45,289 bases of DNA, from the NCBI GenBank assembly GCA_002405805.1, contig DHMN01000014.1, positions 8,604-53,892 of the forward strand, written 5' to 3'. Of this stretch, positions 30,655-38,281 are shown in pieces. Position numbers and translations under genes: made by a program. The DNA is from Cyanobacteria bacterium UBA4641 (GTDB lineage Bacteria; Cyanobacteriota; Vampirovibrionia; Gastranaerophilales; Gastranaerophilaceae). The notes below the pieces were generated by a model. It was not told where the DNA came from, did no database searches, and saw only the letters and a program-made list of their open reading frames with translations. Each line of letters opens with the position of its first letter. Within the stretch, counting starts at the first letter, position 1.

Positions 30655-30871
30655 AATTACAATTTAAAATTCTTTATAACAAAATTTTACTGTCCATAAG
30701 TATTATATGTAAAGTTATGTAAACCTCGAACCATTTGTTAATTCTATATTTTAGACATATAGTATTAAAAATTCTAAATTTTGTGAAATTTTTCTTAGGG
30801 AAATGTTTTTATATAAATGTAAGTGATGTGCATCTTTCACGAGAGTATATTAATCGAAAGGAGAAATCTAC

Positions 30872-31408
30872 ATGTATTTAGGTAAAATTAATTTTCTTGA
30901 CCAATTCAATGAAATAAAAATCATTCGAAAAACAGAACATCAACCCAAATTAGCACGAATTGATATGGCACACATGGGAGGAATTTCAACAAAGCAAATT
31001 ACCTCAAATGATATTGAAAATTTTCTAAATGAACCTCGACCAAGCAAAGCCGCAAAAGGAGTGCTAGAGAAAAGTCCTGTAGGCTTAGGAAATGAACCAA
31101 CAAAACAAGATTTTGAAAAAATGGGGTACGAGTTTGCAGGAACACAATACCACATGGGAGCACCAGTAATTTACAAATCCTCTGACGGTGGAACTATCAC
31201 AATATACAATGGCAAAGGAAGTGCCGAAATGGGTGAAGACAAAAGAAAAATTGTCTATCAAAAAGGTAACTTAATACAAGAAATGTATTACGACGACAAT
31301 GGAAAACTGAAAGAAGGCAAAATTATAGTTAAGGATAAGCTTACAGGATTTCAAGAAAGAAATGTCGGTTTTTGGATGGAAAACGGCAAAATGAGTTATA
31401 TTGAATAA
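30872..31408 (+). CDS. Hypothetical protein with C-terminal beta-repeat region
   Basis: A 178-residue protein of unknown family, preceded by AAAGGAGA 8 nt from the ATG and followed by a strong terminator, so it is a clear single-gene unit. There is no signal peptide. Residues ~1-85 are polar; residues ~86-178 consist of short strands with a Gly-x-turn rhythm (YDDNGKLKEGKIIV, FWMENGKMSYIE) that recalls MORN/toxin_15-like antitoxin repeats (YY-NGK--E pattern). A cargo, adhesin or repeat role cannot be separated. It diverges from an XRE regulator at 30328. Confidence 0.72.
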   Translation: MYLGKINFLDQFNEIKIIRKTEHQPKLARIDMAHMGGISTKQITSNDIENFLNEPRPSKAAKGVLEKSPVGLGNEPTKQDFEKMGYEFAGTQYHMGAPVIYKSSDGGTITIYNGKGSAEMGEDKRKIVYQKGNLIQEMYYDDNGKLKEGKIIVKDKLTGFQERNVGFWMENGKMSYIE

Positions 31409-31417
31409 ATTTAAAGT

Positions 31418-31445
31418 TAAGGCGATTTAATTATAAATCGCCTTT
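31418..31445 (+). terminator. Rho-independent terminator
   Basis: AAGGCGATTTA / TAAATCGCCTT stem of 11 bp with a 4-nt loop, then TT and an A/T-rich tail. It lies 10 nt after the stop of the gene at 30872. Confidence 0.88.
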
Positions 31446-31506
31446 TAATTTCAAATTGGTAAGATAGATAATTCCAATTCTTCTAAACTCGATTTATAAC
31501 TCATAT

Positions 31507-31737
31507 ATGACAGCAATAATCGGTATAAAAATAGAAAATAGAATTGAAGAGTCAACAAAGCTGCAAGAAATTTTGACAAAATACGGATGTAACATCAAAA
31601 CGCGAATAGGCTTACACGATATGGGGGAATACAAATGTTTGAATTACGGCATCGTATTGATTGAAGTCATTGATAAAACAAATGAAATTTATGATGAGCT
31701 TTCTAAATATTGGAAGGTACAAATTATGAAGTTTTAA
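31507..31737 (+). CDS. TM1266-type ACT-like domain protein
   Basis: A 76-residue protein built as a single beta-alpha-beta-beta-alpha-beta ACT-like fold: IIGIKIENRIEESTKLQEIL, the centre KYGCNIKTRIGLHD, then YGIVLIEVIDKTNEIYDEL and a final strand KVQIMKF. The pattern matches the TM1266 family annotated as iron-only hydrogenase system regulator, in which the domain is the whole protein. No hydrogenase or maturase gene is in the window. The start ATG has no clear ribosome site. Confidence 0.72.
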   Translation: MTAIIGIKIENRIEESTKLQEILTKYGCNIKTRIGLHDMGEYKCLNYGIVLIEVIDKTNEIYDELSKYWKVQIMKF

Positions 31738-31813
31738 ATTTTGTAAACAAAACTCCTCATAAACAGCAAAAAAAATCTTGATGTGTTTTCATGCCTAAGG
31801 GACTCACTAAGAG

Positions 31814-33301
31814 ATGATAAATCCAATCAATCAGCCTAATAGTGTAAAAACCAGCATTTTTTACATCAACGATTACCATGGCAAGTCCATAAATATGGAA
31901 CGCACCATCACCGCATCTAACGCTTTTGATGCTCGTAACAAAGATAAAAAAGATGTTGACACTTTAAAATTATCTTCAGGCGATATTATGATTGGCGAAG
32001 ATTTTAAGACAAACCAACTTGCGGTACTGTTTCAAAAAATAATCGGCATTAGAGCCTCTGCGGTCGGCAATCACGAATACGATATGCAAGACAAAGTCGG
32101 TGCGATTTTGCCGTTGATTTCGTATAATCTTTTGGCAGCAAATGTAAAAATCAGTCCGCAAAATCCGTGGAGTCACAAAATTGAATCTAAAATCGTAGAA
32201 GAGAAAAACGGTCACAAATACGGAATCATAGGCGCATCACCGATTGACTTATATAAACGTTCAAAAGAAGGAGTAATCCAAAAACAAATTCAAGTCGACA
32301 AGCCAAGAGAAACCGTAATGGATATTCAAAAAGAAGTCGACAAAATGCAAAAACAAGGGATAAATAAGATAATATTGTTATCGCACCTTGGCTACACGAT
32401 GGACAAAATTGTCGCAAACCAAACCCAAGGCATTGACGTCATTTTGGGCGGTCACTCTCATGACTTACTTCTTGATGTCAAAGAAGGAAAAAATCTGTTT
32501 TACTCAAAAACAGGTGAGCCTGTTGTTATAACACAAGCAGGACGGGACGGCAAAAATTTTGGCATATTGAACCTTGAATTTGACCAAAACGGAGTTATCA
32601 AAAAAGTCCAAAACAACGTAGGCTACACTAGAAATTTCAAACGTTTTGCACCTGCAAAATATATTTTTGACAAGATTTTTGGAGCAAGAGAAACTTACGG
32701 ACAAATAAAATCCGCTCCTCCTCCGCTTAAACACGATTTAATTGAACCAAATCCGCACGCATATTTTATCACAGACTGTATGAGAAAAGATTTGAACTGT
32801 GATATTGCAATTCTGCCATCTCCTAATATTCGCGGATACTTTGAACCTGGGAAAGTCGACACAAGGATTTTGGCAGATGTTTTGCCTTTCCAAAACAAAC
32901 TGTACAAAATGAGCTACAGCGAAAAAGACCTTGTTGATGCGATTAAACTTGCCGCAAAATCATTTACAAATGTTGCAAATAAACCTGGAATTTTCTACAC
33001 ATCGGGCTTAAAATACACAGTCAACACTTCCGGTCATATTTTGTCTATGAAATTTGTTGATAAAAACGGAGTTGAAACACCTATAGATATAAACAATCCA
33101 AGGACAGACAAATACTATACAACAGTGCTAAACGATTATTGTGCGCAAGGAAACGATGGTTTTACAAAATTAAATCAACCTGACAGAATTATTGAAAAAT
33201 ATGATTTTGATGCAACAAAATGCGTTCAAGATATATTGAAACAATCAAAAGAACCTGTCGAAATATATGACGATGGCAGAATCCAAGTTATCCCTGATTA
33301 A
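31814..33301 (+). CDS. 5'-nucleotidase/cyclic-phosphodiesterase-like protein without signal peptide
   Basis: A 495-residue protein of the UshA/CD73 family. The N-terminal metallophosphatase domain has FYINDYHGK (first metal motif), SSGDIMIGEDF (second), VGNHEYD (~77-83), LLSHLGYTMD and GGHSHDLL. The C-terminal 5'-nucleotidase domain (~285-480) has ADVLPFQNKL and GNDGF, the latter the aromatic substrate loop. Family members are usually exported to the periplasm, yet this one begins MINPINQPNSVK with no hydrophobic signal, and no better upstream start is seen. Either it is cytoplasmic or it leaves by another route. Its end overlaps the convergent membrane gene by 14 nt. Confidence 0.88.
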   Translation: MINPINQPNSVKTSIFYINDYHGKSINMERTITASNAFDARNKDKKDVDTLKLSSGDIMIGEDFKTNQLAVLFQKIIGIRASAVGNHEYDMQDKVGAILPLISYNLLAANVKISPQNPWSHKIESKIVEEKNGHKYGIIGASPIDLYKRSKEGVIQKQIQVDKPRETVMDIQKEVDKMQKQGINKIILLSHLGYTMDKIVANQTQGIDVILGGHSHDLLLDVKEGKNLFYSKTGEPVVITQAGRDGKNFGILNLEFDQNGVIKKVQNNVGYTRNFKRFAPAKYIFDKIFGARETYGQIKSAPPPLKHDLIEPNPHAYFITDCMRKDLNCDIAILPSPNIRGYFEPGKVDTRILADVLPFQNKLYKMSYSEKDLVDAIKLAAKSFTNVANKPGIFYTSGLKYTVNTSGHILSMKFVDKNGVETPIDINNPRTDKYYTTVLNDYCAQGNDGFTKLNQPDRIIEKYDFDATKCVQDILKQSKEPVEIYDDGRIQVIPD

Positions 33302-34067
33302 AAATCTTTGATTTCACAATTTTTGCAAAACTACCTAAATACGCAAATTTCAAAATCGTAATAAGATAAACAAATACGCAAACATCTGCCAAATATACAG
33401 AAAGTCTCAACGGCTCTGAGGAAATTTTATGTGCAAAATTTGCGACATAATAAACACCACAACTTGGAATAACTGTTAAAACAATCACCCCAAAAACCGC
33501 ACATATAACAGGGATTAAGCATTTATCTATATATTTAAAAATTGAAGATGGCAACATAATTTCTTTTGAATACCTAAAATCAGAGGTAAATCTGACTAAA
33601 ATCAAGTTCATAAACGGAAGAGAGCAAACCAACAAAGAAGACAATAAATAAATCAATGTCGAATTTTTGGTTGGCAAAATAAACATTGCACCAAACACCA
33701 AAATAACTGCATAATATACTTGCCACAAAACAAAAACAGGAAATATCTTGAAAAACATTGTCATCGGAACTAAATCCATTGTTGGCAACCCATTTCCCAT
33801 ATTTCCAAACCTTGAATGTACGAATTTGCAATCATAGCCGAATAAATAAATCATCAACACCAAACAAACCGTCAATGATATCCACAATTCAAATCTTGAA
33901 GATGGAGCTACAGCAAAAAAGTCGAAAAACATTGAACTTGGACCCCAAGCAGCAACGATATTATTCAACAAAATCACAACAATTCCTAATATTGAAAAAA
34001 GCGTTATATGATTTTGTACTGCATTTTTACCTTTATATATTGCTTTTAACTGGTTCAAAACTTCCAT
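33288..34067 (-). CDS. Polytopic membrane protein, Yip1-like arrangement
   Basis: A 259-residue protein with about five to six membrane segments (~22-42, ~60-80, ~108-130, ~135-160, ~190-215 and ~228-250), and a polar ~20-residue N-terminus (MEVLNQLKAIYKGK). The layout resembles Yip1/YIF1-domain proteins, but no motif is decisive. The start at 34067 is preferred because AAAGAGAGA lies about 6 nt upstream; an ATG at 34121 would add an unlikely basic extension with no ribosome site. It converges with and overlaps the 5'-nucleotidase gene by 14 nt. It diverges from prfB. Confidence 0.72.
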   Translation of the reverse strand: MEVLNQLKAIYKGKNAVQNHITLFSILGIVVILLNNIVAAWGPSSMFFDFFAVAPSSRFELWISLTVCLVLMIYLFGYDCKFVHSRFGNMGNGLPTMDLVPMTMFFKIFPVFVLWQVYYAVILVFGAMFILPTKNSTLIYLLSSLLVCSLPFMNLILVRFTSDFRYSKEIMLPSSIFKYIDKCLIPVICAVFGVIVLTVIPSCGVYYVANFAHKISSEPLRLSVYLADVCVFVYLITILKFAYLGSFAKIVKSKIFNQG

Positions 34068-34111
34068 ATAAAAATCTCTCTTTCCTTTAATTATAGCAAC
34101 ATTAAACCTAA

Positions 34112-34139
34112 TTGCAAGCAAGCATTTTTATTATACAAT
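34112..34139 (+). promoter_or_regulatory. prfB promoter, leaderless geometry
   Basis: TTGCAA (34112-34117), 16 nt, then TACAAT (34134-34139). The prfB ATG follows after 6 nt. A GAGG at 34141-34144 is too close to the ATG to act as a normal ribosome site. Confidence 0.6.
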
Positions 34140-34145
34140 TGAGGT

Positions 34146-35232
34146 ATGGAAACAGAATTAAAACAAGAATTAAGTCAAATTACACCAAGACTCAACAAGC
34201 TAAAGGAGTGTCTTTGACCCAAATAAAATTCAGCAGGAATTAACTGCATTAGAATCAGAAATGCAAAATCCTGATATTTGGTCAGACAATTCAAAAGTCT
34301 CAAAAATCGGTCAACAAATAAAAGATAAAAAAGAAATTTTAGAAAAATTTTCAAAGTGGTCTCAAGTCATAGAAGATTGCAATGCTGCAATTGAACTCTC
34401 TGACAGCGATTTAATCGCAGACAGTTATGCACAAATTAAAAACTTGAGTAAAGAACTTGAAAAATTTGAACTACAACAAATGTTATCCGGTGAATACGAT
34501 GAGGCGGATGCAATTTTGACAATCAATGCCGGAGCTGGCGGAACAGACGCCCAAGACTGGGCGAGTATGCTACTTAGAATGTATATGCGCTGGGTTGAAA
34601 AACGAGGTTGGACGTATGAACTCCTTGATAAACTTGACGGAGAAGAGGCAGGCATCAAGTCCGCAACAATAAAAATCAGCGGAAAATACGCTTTTGGCTA
34701 CGCAAAAGCTGAAAAAGGGGTACACCGACTTGTCAGAATTTCGCCATTCAATGCAAACGGCAAACGCCAAACAAGTTTTGCCTCTGTTGAAGTTTCTCCG
34801 ATTATAGAAGATTTTGAAAAAACAATTTCTATTCCGCCGGAGGATTTAGAAGTTACGACAATGCGCTCAGGCGGTGCAGGCGGTCAAAATGTCAACAAAG
34901 TAGAAACCGCAGTCAGAATATTGCACAAACCGACAGGAATCGTCGTAAAATGCCAGCAAGAACGTTCTCAACTTCAAAACAAAGAATACGCAATGCAAAT
35001 TCTTGTTTCAAAACTTTTGGCGATAAAAGAAGCTGAATACGAGCAAAAAATGGCTCAACTGAAAGGTGAGAATGTAGACATTAACTTTGGTTCACAAATT
35101 CGCTCTTACGTATTCCATCCGTATAAAATGGTAAAAGACCACCGCACAGGCTGCGAAGTCGGCAATGTCGATGCTGTAATGGATGGAGATATTGACGAAT
35201 TTGTCGAAAGTTATTTAAGAAAATTTAGCTAA
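34146..35232 (+). CDS. prfB: Peptide chain release factor 2, with programmed +1 frameshift
   Basis: RF2 releases the peptide at UAA and UGA. The gene starts at ATG 34146, runs 23 codons to an in-frame TGA at 34215-34217 and continues in the +1 frame from GAC at 34216 (about 361 residues in total). The shifted product begins METELKQELSQITPRLNKLK, then ECL-DPNKIQQ. Downstream, the UGA/UAA recognition motif Ser-Pro-Phe is in RISPFN, and the peptidyl-transferase motif GGQ is in GGAGGQNVNK. Length is as in E. coli (365). A gene called from the ATG at 34261 would lack the first ~38 residues. Confidence 0.96.
34203..34218 (+). promoter_or_regulatory. RF2 autoregulatory frameshift site
   Basis: AAGGAG (34203-34208) lies three bases before CTT TGA C (34212-34218), the classical prfB arrangement: an internal Shine-Dalgarno sequence, the slippery CTT, and a UGA followed by C. 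When RF2 is scarce, ribosomes pause at UGA and shift to make RF2. Confidence 0.93.
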
Positions 35233-35298
35233 TTTGTTCAACTATATAAAATATGCTAAAATACAACAATATTAGAATTTAAAAGGGGAACTTTATAA

Positions 35299-36411
35299 AT
35301 GGAAGAAGAAAAGAAAGAAAAAGCCACAAATCTTGAACTTTTAAGACACTATATTGCATCTGCAATAATTTACGGACTAGTTTTGTTATGCATAATCTTT
35401 TGTCCTGCATATTATGAAACTATTGAAGAAAATTCAGGATTTGATTATACAATATTTTTCACTGTCTTTTATCTTGGGTATTTGCTAATCGCACCGATTA
35501 TTTATTGGACAGTGAGACCACAATCGGTCAAAGACTCACGTAACATGACAATCTTTGGATATTTTGCCAGACAATTTTCTAAAGACATGCCTGTTGAACA
35601 CTTTTTAAAAGGACTTGAACCGACAGAAAAAGAAAAACAAGCGATGATGATTGTCTTTATGCAAACATTTTTCGGAGTTTATTGCGTAAACACTCTATGC
35701 AACAACTACCTGCCAAGCTTTGGCTATAATTTAGACTTTTTGAAAGTTATGTTTGAACAAGCCGTTCAATATATTTCAGCAGGTTCAGGAATTTTGTCAG
35801 GAATAATACAATATCTGAATGACACAGGCGATATGTGGATAAAATTAGCAATGACAATAAACTTGGTTGTTCTTGCAATCAGTTATTTGTCAGATTTAGA
35901 CCTGTTCAAAAATAAAATCAAATCAGTTGATACCACACCTCTTGGGGTAATCTCTTGTATCATGTGCTACTACCCTGTAGTCCTTCTTACAGATAAATTT
36001 TTGCAAGTAACAGAAGATTCACTACTGCCTGTAAATAATCCTGTCTTGCTTGCGATATTGAATTTGTTTGCAATTATCGCAAATTTCGGAATGTTGATTG
36101 CGGTACTAAGACTTGGTACAAAATCAGGAAACTTAACTAATAGAGGAATCGTTACAGGATTCCCTTATAACATAGTAAGACACCCTGAATATTCTATGCA
36201 AATTTTCTACATAATTATCACAACAATTCCATTATATTTGGCAAGTGATATGGGCTATGGCGACAAATTCTTTGTGACAGTAGCAACTTTGGCGTGGATA
36301 TTTATTTATTACCTGAGAGCAATCACCGAAGAACGCCACTTGATAAAAGATTCAAAATACCAAGAATATGTCCTAAATGTCAAACACAGATTCTTACCTT
36401 GGTTGATATAA
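35299..36411 (+). CDS. ICMT/PEMT-like integral membrane methyltransferase
   Basis: A 370-residue multi-pass protein (about seven to eight membrane segments). The C-terminal ~100 residues carry the isoprenylcysteine carboxyl/phospholipid N-methyltransferase signature: NIVRHPEYSMQIFYI (~292-306) with the RHPxY SAM-site motif, and ITEERHLIKDSKYQEYVLNVKHRFLPWLI (~342-370) with the EE-H--K--Y--Y tail. The long N-terminal extension (~250 residues, about five membrane segments) is not part of the core family and may bind a lipid substrate. AAAAGGGG precedes the ATG. It is monocistronic, with a strong terminator after it. Substrate unknown. Confidence 0.85.
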   Translation: MEEEKKEKATNLELLRHYIASAIIYGLVLLCIIFCPAYYETIEENSGFDYTIFFTVFYLGYLLIAPIIYWTVRPQSVKDSRNMTIFGYFARQFSKDMPVEHFLKGLEPTEKEKQAMMIVFMQTFFGVYCVNTLCNNYLPSFGYNLDFLKVMFEQAVQYISAGSGILSGIIQYLNDTGDMWIKLAMTINLVVLAISYLSDLDLFKNKIKSVDTTPLGVISCIMCYYPVVLLTDKFLQVTEDSLLPVNNPVLLAILNLFAIIANFGMLIAVLRLGTKSGNLTNRGIVTGFPYNIVRHPEYSMQIFYIIITTIPLYLASDMGYGDKFFVTVATLAWIFIYYLRAITEERHLIKDSKYQEYVLNVKHRFLPWLI

Positions 36412-36430
36412 TTTAAAAAGATTTACTAAC

Positions 36431-36466
36431 CAAACGGCGCACATCGATTTCGATGTGCGCCGTTTG
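36431..36466. terminator. Strong hairpin terminator, convergent genes
   Basis: Perfect 17-bp stem (CAAACGGCGCACATCGA and its complement) with a 2-nt TT loop, GC-rich in the centre and followed by TTATTAA on the plus strand. It separates the ICMT-like gene from the convergent gene at 36487. Confidence 0.85.
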
Positions 36467-36486
36467 TTATTAACCTTAATTTTGAT

Positions 36487-36942
36487 TTATTTATTTTTTA
36501 CACCATATATGTTTTTCAAACTGGTTTTTACTGCATCAAAAACATCTTCAACATTATCTAAACTAAACTCTTTTACCTGTTTTGCTAAATCTAATCCACT
36601 ATTTGTTAGAGCATCTTGTTTATCCGCACCATTTGCATATCCACTCAACATCCATTCAGGTTGTTTCAAACTTTGAATAGTTAATTTTGTATTTCCTTGG
36701 TAAGGGGTTTGCGGATGAACACATTTTGTAAACCCATCTATATTGGCACTACGTGTAAGAGTCAAAACCGTATCTACACCATTTGCCAAATCTCTATCAA
36801 ATCTGTCTCTCATTAAAGGTGTCTCATATAATGCTTTTAAAACGGCAAAATCCGCACCTTTGTTTTTATTAAAACCTTTTAACACAAGAGCCTGAAACGC
36901 AGGATTTGTATTGTTGTTTTGATTAACTTTTGAAATTTGCAT
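36487..36942 (-). CDS. Small hypothetical protein with NPAFQAL N-terminus
   Basis: A 151-residue soluble protein of unknown function. The start at 36942 is chosen because AAAAGGAG lies 7 nt upstream; an ATG at 37026 would add a hydrophobic segment that overlaps a palindrome and lacks a ribosome site. It begins MQISKVNQNNNTNPAFQAL, a polar Asn-rich lead followed by NPxFxAL, then a helical domain with RDRFDRDLANGVDTVLTLT. The Asn-rich start followed by a short F-x-A-L motif recalls a recurring N-terminal pattern I associate with gut Melainabacteria proteins (recollection, not checked). No signal peptide. Confidence 0.72.
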   Translation of the reverse strand: MQISKVNQNNNTNPAFQALVLKGFNKNKGADFAVLKALYETPLMRDRFDRDLANGVDTVLTLTRSANIDGFTKCVHPQTPYQGNTKLTIQSLKQPEWMLSGYANGADKQDALTNSGLDLAKQVKEFSLDNVEDVFDAVKTSLKNIYGVKNK

Positions 36943-37018
36943 AATTATCTCCTTTTTTATCCATAACATTATAAAACTGCTAAAAAATAAATTTGCTAGA
37001 AAGATATAAAATAAGATG

Positions 37019-37052
37019 TCGCGCAAAACTTAATAAATTAAGTTTTGCGCGA
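37019..37052. repeat. 34-nt perfect palindrome
   Basis: TCGCGCAAAACTTAAT, two bases AA, then the exact reverse complement (16-bp arms). It lies ~75 nt upstream of the gene at 36487 and has no U-tract on either strand, so it may be an operator or processing hairpin rather than a terminator. Confidence 0.8.
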
Positions 37053-37115
37053 TTCAAAGTTCAAAATTATAATTAAATCATGTGTCAAAATTCAAAAACC
37101 TGAGCAACGCACTAA

Positions 37116-37141
37116 AAAAGCCACCTTTCAAGGTGGCTTTT
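37116..37141 (-). terminator. Terminator of tRNA-Ser gene
   Basis: AAAAGCCACCTT / AAGGTGGCTTTT stem (12 bp, 2-nt loop). On the minus strand, six T follow. It is 6 nt downstream of the tRNA 3' end. Confidence 0.9.
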
Positions 37142-37146
37142 AGATT

Positions 37147-37233
37147 AGGAGGAGGTGGGATTCGAACCCACGGAACGCTCGCACGTTCGACGGTTTTCAA
37201 GACCGCTCCGATCAACCGCTCTGGCACTCCTCC
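37147..37233 (-). tRNA. tRNA-Ser (anticodon UGA)
   Basis: The minus strand folds as a class II (long variable arm) tRNA: acceptor GGAGGAG / CTCCTCC, anticodon stem-loop CGGTCTTGAAAACCG with anticodon TGA, a variable arm CGAACGTGCGAGCGTTCG type, and T-arm GTGGGTTCGAATCCCAC. It reads UCA codons. CCA is not encoded. The base after the acceptor stem is U (A at 37147 on plus), whereas bacterial tRNA-Ser usually has G73. A terminator follows. Confidence 0.93.
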
Positions 37234-37348
37234 AAGCAATTGCTTCAGATGTATTATTATAATACCAATTCAAAATTAAATGTCAAGAACTAATTTATAA
37301 ATTATTTGCATGATTTTTTATTTTCCCATAATAACTATAATTTACTAT

Positions 37349-37831
37349 ATGGAAACCAATGTCGACAAATCACAAGCTATCGCAATCAGGCGAACTTCAA
37401 CCCTTCAATTTATACTTTTTACAATCATCTCACTAGGGTTATATTGGTATGTTTGGCTATGGAAATTAATCACGGATGTCAACAAGTTATCTAGTAAAAG
37501 ACACATACACCGCACAATTTGGTTTCCAATACTGATAATTTTGGAAAGTTATTCAATTTGGTTGAACATAAAAGGCTTAAATAGTGAGTTCATCCTCAAC
37601 AAAGCAGATGTAGCATGGTGGATTTTGCAGCTTAGTTTAGCTTTACAGATTTTGAAAAACATAGAAAACCACATCATTGAAGAATTTGACATAAAAATAA
37701 GGCATAACATCTTTGGTTGGCTATTTTTTAGCACATTTTACATAAATTTCAAAATAAACAGACTGCCAAAAGACATAAAAAAGGCTTATGCCAAGAAGTT
37801 AGAAAAAATCAAAGAAAGTCAAAACGGCTAG
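37349..37831 (+). CDS. DUF4234-like membrane protein
   Basis: A 160-residue membrane protein with about three to four membrane segments. The N-terminal ~20-residue polar stretch leads to FILFTIISLGLYWYVWLWKL (~22-42), which matches the DUF4234 pattern of a G-x-Y-x-x-x-W motif, then WFPILIILESYSIWL and WWILQLSLALQIL, and a Lys-rich tail. Start at 37349: TATAAT (37336-37341) ends 7 nt before it and there is no ribosome site, consistent with leaderless mRNA; an upstream ATG at 37310 would add MIFYFPIITIIYY and lacks both. Function of the family unknown. Confidence 0.75.
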   Translation: METNVDKSQAIAIRRTSTLQFILFTIISLGLYWYVWLWKLITDVNKLSSKRHIHRTIWFPILIILESYSIWLNIKGLNSEFILNKADVAWWILQLSLALQILKNIENHIIEEFDIKIRHNIFGWLFFSTFYINFKINRLPKDIKKAYAKKLEKIKESQNG

Positions 37832-37843
37832 ATTTTCTCTTTA

Positions 37844-37852
37844 TGCTAAAAT
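37844..37852 (+). promoter_or_regulatory. Extended -10 of gtrA-like gene, leaderless
   Basis: TGCTAAAAT (TGnTAAAAT) lies exactly 6 nt before the ATG at 37859. The same spacing as ispG and prfB. Confidence 0.55.
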
Positions 37853-37858
37853 TAACTT

Positions 37859-38278
37859 ATGGAAGTTATTGAAAATTTATACGGAAAATGGTGTAAAATA
37901 CCTGATAAAATACGATTTCTTTTTATCGGCGGAGTAAATGCAGCTATTTCATACATAATTTTTGCAATTGCGCTATATATTTTGGGTGACAAAAACTATC
38001 AAGCATGCGTAATTTTGCAATGGACAATTTCATCGATATTTTCATATTTTAATCAAAAATTCTTTGTATTTTGTACAAAAGGCAATTACCTGAAAGAATA
38101 CCTAAAATGCTGTTCTACTTGGGCTGTAAGCTATCTTTTGAACGTCATAATTTTGGAATTATTGGTCAGATTTGCAATAAAAAATGTCTACCTGTCACAA
38201 TTCGTTTCAATATTCATTGTATCAGTCGTAACTTATGTTTTGTTCAAATATTTTGCGTTCAAAACTCACAAAAAGTAA
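37859..38278 (+). CDS. GtrA-family membrane protein
   Basis: A 139-residue GtrA-like flippase-type protein with four membrane segments. Signature: FLFIGGVNAAISYIIFAIAL (~20-39), where the G-V/N-A is conserved, then WTISSIFSYFNQKFFVF (~57-73), where GtrA proteins have a N-(K/R)-x-(W/F)-x-F, and VVTYVLFKYFAF near the end. GtrA proteins are linked to moving lipid-linked sugars across the membrane for O-antigen, teichoic acid or other glycans. It is not in a glycosyltransferase cluster here. Its stop is 3 nt from the convergent outer-membrane-factor gene. Confidence 0.87.
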   Translation: MEVIENLYGKWCKIPDKIRFLFIGGVNAAISYIIFAIALYILGDKNYQACVILQWTISSIFSYFNQKFFVFCTKGNYLKEYLKCCSTWAVSYLLNVIILELLVRFAIKNVYLSQFVSIFIVSVVTYVLFKYFAFKTHKK

Positions 38279-38281
38279 GCA

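Noticed and set aside
34261..35232. prfB beginning at the first ATG of the long frame
   Set aside because: Conserved RF2 N-terminal sequence and the CTT TGA C frameshift site lie upstream, so the true start is 34146.
35299..36411. Lipid-A or phosphatidylcholine pathway assignment for the ICMT-like protein
   Set aside because: The RHPxY/EE motifs show only the methyltransferase fold; substrate cannot be inferred.
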